Source: Plasticicumulans acidivorans (GTDB taxonomy: Bacteria; Pseudomonadota; Gammaproteobacteria; Competibacterales; Competibacteraceae). Taken from it: a DNA stretch of 64,000 nucleotides. Shown in pieces: positions 60,068 through 64,000 of this stretch. The stretch covers positions 124,001-188,000 of the forward strand of contig NZ_QGTJ01000007.1 in assembly GCF_003182095.1 (NCBI RefSeq), written 5' to 3'. The stretch's first letter is position 1. Each line of letters starts with the position of its first letter. A model generated the notes under the pieces. It did no database searches. It had not been told where the DNA came from and worked only from the letters and a program-made list of their open reading frames with translations. Both the position numbers and the translations under genes were made by a program.

Positions 60068-62317
60068 TCAGACCTCGACCCGGCCTCCGTGGGCTTGCAG
60101 CCATTCGAGCAGCACGTCGAGCGGCAGCGAACGGGCGAACAGCCAGCCCTGACCGAGCTCGCAGCCGTGGTCGCGCAGCCATTCGGCCTGCTCACGGGTT
60201 TCGATGCCTTCGGCGATGGTCTTCAGGTCGAGCCTTCCTGCGAGGCGGATGACCAGATCGGCCAGCGCGGAGCGGCTGGCACCGAGGTCGATTTCCTGGA
60301 TGAAGCTGCGATCGATCTTCAGCAGATCGGTCGGCAGCCGGCGCAGGTGCGCGAGTGAAGAGAAGCCCGTGCCGAAGTCGTCGATTGCCACACTGACGCC
60401 GAGTCTGCGCAGGCGGTCGAGCACATCGCGCACGGCCATGAAGCCCTCCATCGCCGTGCTTTCGGTGACCTCGACTTCGAGCTGGCGCGCGCTGATGCCG
60501 GTTGCCGCCAGCTGGCGTTCGATGCTGGCGACGACATCCATGCGCTCCATCTGCACGCCGGAGACATTGACCGCCACGCGCACATGGGCAAAACCGGCGG
60601 CGCACAGGCGTGCAGCGGCTTCGCAGGACAGGCGCAGTACGTGCTCGCCGAGCGGCACGATCAGCCCGGTGGCTTCGGCCAGCGGGATGAAGGCATCCGG
60701 CGGGATCGTACTGCCATCGGCCAGATGCCAGCGCGCGAGTGCCTCGACGCCGACGACCATGCCGCTTTCGAGCTCGACCTGCGGTTGCAGCTCGATGCCG
60801 ATGGCGCCCTGCGCCAACGCCTCGCGCAAGGCCTGCAGCAGTTCGAAACGACGTCCCGCTGCGGCCTGCAGTTCGGGCAGCCAGGCCAGATGCTGGCTGC
60901 AGCCGCGCTGCTTGGCCTGCTTGAGCAGCAGGCGGGCGCTGGTCAGCACATCGGCGGCGCTGCCGTTGAACTGCGCCAGCGGCAGCAGCGCGGTACCGAC
61001 GGTGCAGTCGACGGCGCCGGCCTCGGTACCGGCACCGAGTGCGGCGGTGATCGCGTGGATGTCGATCAGCGCCCGGGAGCCGAACACGGCGAAGGTGTCG
61101 CTGCCGAGGCGGGCGAGCAGCACGGTCGGGTCGAGCGTCTGGCGCAGCCGTGCGGCGACGCGCTTGAGCAGCTGGTCGCCATAGTGCGGCCCGAGGGCGA
61201 GGTTGATGCCGGAGAAGTCGTCGATATCGATCAGCAGCAGCGCGCTGTCGCGCCCGTTTGCGCTGTCGAGTGCGGCTTCGAGGGCGCGCAGCAGTGCATT
61301 GCGGTTGGGCAGGGCGAGCAGCGAATCACGATAGGCCAGCTCGTCGAGGCGGCTGACCAGCGCGACGTTGTGCAGGCCGCTGCCGATGTTCAGCGCAAAC
61401 ACGCGCAGCAGCTCCTGCTCGGTTTCGTCGAGCGGGCGCTCGATCTGCACCCAGGCGGCGTATTCGTCGCCGGCCAGTTCCGCCGGGAAGTACAGCACCA
61501 TGCAGTCGGCTTCGATGCGCGTGTGCCGGTCGGTCAGGCAGCGGCGGATCGCTGCGCGCGGGCCTTCCTGCTGGAGCAGGTCGAGCGATTGGCCGATGGC
61601 GCTGGCGAACTGGCCGGCGGCGCCGATCACCGTACCCTCGTCCGGCGCATCGTCACGCGTGCGGTGGACGCAGACCAGACCTTCCGGTGGCACGCCGAGC
61701 ACCGACGCCAGCTCGGCGATGGTACGGGCGGAAAAATCGCGCAGGTTGCGCGCGCCGACCAGCACATTGGTCGCCTCCACGATCAGCTGCAGGCCGCGCC
61801 GCGCCCGTGCCACCGTGCGTAACTGTTCCCAGGCACGGGTGTTGGCGGTCAGCAGTGTGTGCAGGCGCTCGACGCCGAGCTCGGGCTTGGACCAGTAGTC
61901 ATTGATGTCGTACTGCTCCATCACCTCGCGCACCGGCGCCAGGCCGGGCTGGCCGGTGACCAGCACGATGCGCAGCTCGGCATTGCCGAGTACCTCGCGC
62001 ACCGCGCGTGCCAGCCGCAGCCCGGCATCGTCGGTTTCCATCACCACGTCGAGGAGCATTACCGCGATGTCGCGTTCAGCGGCCAGCAGGCGCGCGGCTT
62101 CGGCGTGGCTGTAGGCCTGCAGCAGCTCGATCGGCCGGCCCAGCACGCGCATGCCGGAGAGCGCGAAACTGGTCGCCCGCTGGAATGCAGGGTCGTCATC
62201 GACCGCCAGCACGCGCCAGGCACAGGATTCTCGTGGCGAGGTGGAGGGCTCGGTGTCCTCCGGCAGAAAAACGACATCGCCGGCTTGGGGGGCGTCCGGC
62301 CTGGTCAGTGATTCCAT
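60068..62317 (-). CDS. Response regulator with DUF3369, degenerate GGDEF and EAL domains
   Basis: A 749-aa cytoplasmic response regulator. Receiver (about 35-160; VLAVDDDPAFQRA, LLDVVMETDDAG with phospho-Asp, K in SKPELG), DUF3369 (about 165-320), GGDEF-like (about 325-490) and EAL (about 500-745). The GGDEF loop is LGSDTF, so it is probably not a cyclase. The EAL catalytic set is intact: VEALARW, NVSGVQ, EVTEST, IDDFGTGFSS, LLKIDRSF, IAEGIET and the Gln in LGQGW. I infer a phosphodiesterase controlled by the co-transcribed kinase. GGGAGG precedes the ATG. Confidence 0.9.
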   Translation of the reverse strand: MESLTRPDAPQAGDVVFLPEDTEPSTSPRESCAWRVLAVDDDPAFQRATSFALSGMRVLGRPIELLQAYSHAEAARLLAAERDIAVMLLDVVMETDDAGLRLARAVREVLGNAELRIVLVTGQPGLAPVREVMEQYDINDYWSKPELGVERLHTLLTANTRAWEQLRTVARARRGLQLIVEATNVLVGARNLRDFSARTIAELASVLGVPPEGLVCVHRTRDDAPDEGTVIGAAGQFASAIGQSLDLLQQEGPRAAIRRCLTDRHTRIEADCMVLYFPAELAGDEYAAWVQIERPLDETEQELLRVFALNIGSGLHNVALVSRLDELAYRDSLLALPNRNALLRALEAALDSANGRDSALLLIDIDDFSGINLALGPHYGDQLLKRVAARLRQTLDPTVLLARLGSDTFAVFGSRALIDIHAITAALGAGTEAGAVDCTVGTALLPLAQFNGSAADVLTSARLLLKQAKQRGCSQHLAWLPELQAAAGRRFELLQALREALAQGAIGIELQPQVELESGMVVGVEALARWHLADGSTIPPDAFIPLAEATGLIVPLGEHVLRLSCEAAARLCAAGFAHVRVAVNVSGVQMERMDVVASIERQLAATGISARQLEVEVTESTAMEGFMAVRDVLDRLRRLGVSVAIDDFGTGFSSLAHLRRLPTDLLKIDRSFIQEIDLGASRSALADLVIRLAGRLDLKTIAEGIETREQAEWLRDHGCELGQGWLFARSLPLDVLLEWLQAHGGRVEV

Positions 62318-63056
62318 TTACTTGAACCTCCCGGAGCGAGCGGTTTGTCGCCGTTACGGCGAAACTCAGTTCGCCCGTCCTCGATCGTCCATACATCTGA
62401 GCTTGCGCTGAAACCCTGTGCTGACGGTGAAACCGCCGCTCAGGGACGCGTGATCCAATTTTCGGCTACAAAACATCCATACGCTTGGCGCTGCGAGCAG
62501 GGAGGGCAGCGGTAAGCACCAATCTCGCAAGCGTTTATTGCATTTGTCGAAGACTGTAGACATTCGTGGGGTGCCTGCAATGCAGTAGCGCACTATCTCC
62601 ACGGCGGCGGTCGCCCGCAGGTTGCTCCGTGGCAGCGTCCGCAGACGGATACATCCTTGGTGGGATTGCTGCAGTCCTGCCGTGACTGCACAGTATCGGC
62701 ACACTGTGCACGACAGTCTTCGCGACGCGGCAGCGGTGCCGGATGCGGCGTGGTTTGCTTGCCGCAAGTCATGGCGTCTTCAGTGTTTACGCTGGACGCA
62801 AGCCTGGGTGGGAGGATGCCGCGCGAGGCGCTTGGCCGACGTCAATGTTCATCTGCCACCGAAGGCTGAGCATTGCAGCCGCAGTCGTGGTGGCGTGTCT
62901 GCCAACCATGACTGCAGCGCTCTGGACGGGCGCTGCTGCAGGGAGCTCCCGGCTTAAGCTTCTGTGCTCGATAAACGCGTATAAACGGAAAGATCGTCGG
63001 CTTTGTGCTGATCGGCTTGAAATAATCACTTTTTGTATTGAAATTACTTCTGAATC
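62318..63056. other. Long intergenic region with structured elements
   Basis: 739 bp between the divergent phosphodiesterase and Lrp-family genes, unusually long for this gene-dense window. Visible elements: a perfect palindrome TCGCCGTTACGGCGA (62348-62362); nested inverted repeats at 62415-62444 (CCCTG...CAGGG enclosing CTGA...TCAG and CGG-TGAAA-CCG); the palindrome GGGAGCTCCC (62941-62950); two ATAAACG copies 10 bp apart (62971 and 62981); and an AT-rich block at about 63014-63056. ORFs here have no recognisable homology or plausible composition. No function is known. Confidence 0.5.
62348..62362. promoter_or_regulatory. Perfect palindrome upstream of the receiver-EAL gene
   Basis: TCGCCG-TTA-CGGCGA, a 6-bp inverted repeat with 3-nt centre, lies 31 bp upstream of the phosphodiesterase start codon. 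It could be a leader hairpin or operator. Confidence 0.35.
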
Positions 63057-63506
63057 ATGGAAATCGACGATCGATCCTGGAAACTACTGTCAATCCTGCA
63101 AACGCAGGGCCGTGTATCGATGACCGAGCTTGCCGGCCATGTCGCGCTGTCGGTGCCGGCCACCTCGGATCGGGTCCGGCGGCTGGAGGATGCCGGGGTG
63201 ATCGCCGGCTACCGGGCGCTGGTGGCTCCGGAGCAGGTCGGCTACGGGCTGATGGCACTGATCGGCATCACCACGCCGCAAGCCGACAAGGCGCGGCTGC
63301 TCGATGTGCTGCGTGCGGCGCCGGAGGTGCTCGAATGCCACCACGTCACCGGCCAGGATTCCTTCATCCTCAAAGTCATCGCGCGCGATGTGCGTCATCT
63401 CGAAGCCTTCATCGCCGCTATCAATCCCTTTGGCGAGACGCGCACCTCGATCGTTCTGTCGACGCCGATCGAGTCCCGTTCGCTGCAGCCGCCGCCGGTG
63501 AACTGA
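63057..63506 (+). CDS. Lrp/AsnC-family transcriptional regulator
   Basis: A 149-aa regulator. The N-terminal helix-turn-helix holds DDRSWKLLSILQTQGRVSMTELAGHVALSVPATSDRVRRLEDAGVIAGY. The C-terminal RAM/AsnC ligand domain holds LMALIGITTP, EVLECHHVTGQDSFILKVIARDV and the conserved G-D/S-D equivalent. Such proteins respond to amino acids. Its AT-rich upstream region would suit self-binding. Tag lies convergent downstream, with only 12 bp between them. Confidence 0.9.
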   Translation: MEIDDRSWKLLSILQTQGRVSMTELAGHVALSVPATSDRVRRLEDAGVIAGYRALVAPEQVGYGLMALIGITTPQADKARLLDVLRAAPEVLECHHVTGQDSFILKVIARDVRHLEAFIAAINPFGETRTSIVLSTPIESRSLQPPPVN

Positions 63507-63518
63507 GTCCGGCGCGGT

Positions 63519-64000
63519 TCAGCGGGCTGGCGTCGGCTGCCGGCGGAAACAGTCCGCATCGTGATCGTCGACGATACCGACCGCCTGCAGCCAGGCGTAG
63601 ACGATCGTCGGTCCGACGAACTTGAAACCGCGCCGCTTGAGCTCGGCGGACAGGCGTTCGGACAACGGCGAGCGGGTCGGCGTCGGGCTGTCGTTGCGGA
63701 TCGGTGCGCCACCGGCCTGGGCCCAGACCCAGTCGGCGAAATCCTCACCTGCCGCCTGCATCGCCAGATAGGCGCGGGCCGCGCCGATCGTCGCCTCGAT
63801 CTTCGCGCGCGAGCGCACGATGCCGGCGTCCAGCAGCAGGCGCTCGACGTCGGCCGGGCCGAATTGCGCCACCCGCTGCGGCTCGAAGCCGGCGAAAGCG
63901 ACCCGGAAGGCCTCGCGCTTGCGCAGGATCACCTGCCAGGACAGGCCGGCCTGGAAGGCTTCGAGCATCAGCGTTTCCCACAGCAGGCGACTGTCGCGCA
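63519..64000 (-). CDS. tag: DNA-3-methyladenine glycosylase I Tag (5' end outside window)
   Basis: A base-excision repair glycosylase, about 160 C-terminal residues visible. The start lies beyond base 64000. LLWETLMLEAFQAGLSWQVILRKREAF is the Tag signature, followed by the helix-hairpin-helix-like DAGIVRSRAKIEATIGAARAYL and FVGPTIVYAWLQAVGIVDDHDADCF, with the zinc-binding Cys/His residues of this family. Convergent with the Lrp-family gene. Confidence 0.92.
   Translation of the reverse strand, partial: RDSRLLWETLMLEAFQAGLSWQVILRKREAFRVAFAGFEPQRVAQFGPADVERLLLDAGIVRSRAKIEATIGAARAYLAMQAAGEDFADWVWAQAGGAPIRNDSPTPTRSPLSERLSAELKRRGFKFVGPTIVYAWLQAVGIVDDHDADCFRRQPTPAR

Noticed and set aside
62401..62470. 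Possible c-di-GMP riboswitch upstream of the EAL protein
   Set aside because: A GAAA-like loop and a GGGACGCG segment recall GEMM-I, but the conserved CACAGGGCAAACC and GGGACGCAAAGCC blocks are not both present on either strand. An Rfam scan would decide.
62366..62767. 133-aa minus ORF in the long intergenic region
   Set aside because: High Cys/Ser/Arg content, no homologue I recognise, and no ribosome-binding site.

Overview
This is a high-GC (about two-thirds G+C by eye) chromosomal window from a gammaproteobacterium. The lineage rests on gene order and content: yebC-ruvC-ruvA-ruvB running into tolQRAB-pal-cpoB and tRNA-Lys, a GacA/UvrY-type regulator, crcB, ProQ, and zur-znuCB diverging from znuA. 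I cannot assign a genus. Coding density is very high, and many genes overlap by 4 bp or converge tail to tail. I saw no insertion sequence, integrase, prophage or CRISPR array. The very long antisense open frames are GC-driven shadows.

Layout. 1-9.9 kb: mfd (3' end outside the window), a GacA/UvrY response regulator, a PepSY protein with a cytochrome b561-type membrane protein, a small membrane protein, helicase hrpB, and an unusual receiver-domain protein with a C-terminal membrane anchor. 9.9-16.7 kb: a DedA-LssY_C protein diverging from a three-gene ABC importer, followed by a CHASE/triple-PAS/degenerate-GGDEF sensor. 16.7-20.9 kb: the zinc-uptake locus, with a double Zur-type operator between zur-znuC-znuB and znuA-cobW. 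20.9-26 kb: a DUF1614 membrane protein with a PRPP-synthase homologue, fmdB, aspS, nudB and a BON-domain lipoprotein. 26-29.3 kb: a probable nrtR-nadA-dciA-proQ operon headed by an NrtR-like palindrome. 29.3-38.9 kb: an alpha/beta-hydrolase, yebC, ruvCAB (with tusA inserted antisense between ruvA and ruvB), the complete tol-pal cluster and tRNA-Lys.

39-44.5 kb: yqaA, a YgjP-type metallopeptidase, a thioesterase, a DUF6231-like protein, then thiD-mobB-moeA-crcB. 44.5-48.5 kb: a PhnD-like binding protein translationally coupled to a GGDEF/EAL protein, then riboflavin synthase. 48.7-52.8 kb: a small ribbon-helix-helix protein, a glyoxalase-family protein, a Tat-exported GMC dehydrogenase pair and an EamA permease. 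53-58.2 kb: a complete livKHMGF branched-chain amino acid ABC system. 58.2-62.3 kb: an opposing operon of a receiver-DUF3369-GGDEF-EAL phosphodiesterase and a sensor histidine kinase. 62.3-64 kb: a 0.7-kb intergenic region, an Lrp/AsnC regulator and the partial tag gene.

A recurring theme is the pairing of nucleotide-second-messenger or signalling genes with solute-binding/ABC transport genes, seen three times (11-16.7, 44.6-47.9 and 53.2-62.3 kb). The GGDEF/EAL motifs predict different roles for the three proteins: one likely non-catalytic, one likely cyclase with a compromised EAL domain, and one likely phosphodiesterase with a degenerate GGDEF. The most testable regulatory predictions are the NrtR-like operator before nrtR-nadA and the tandem Zur operator.
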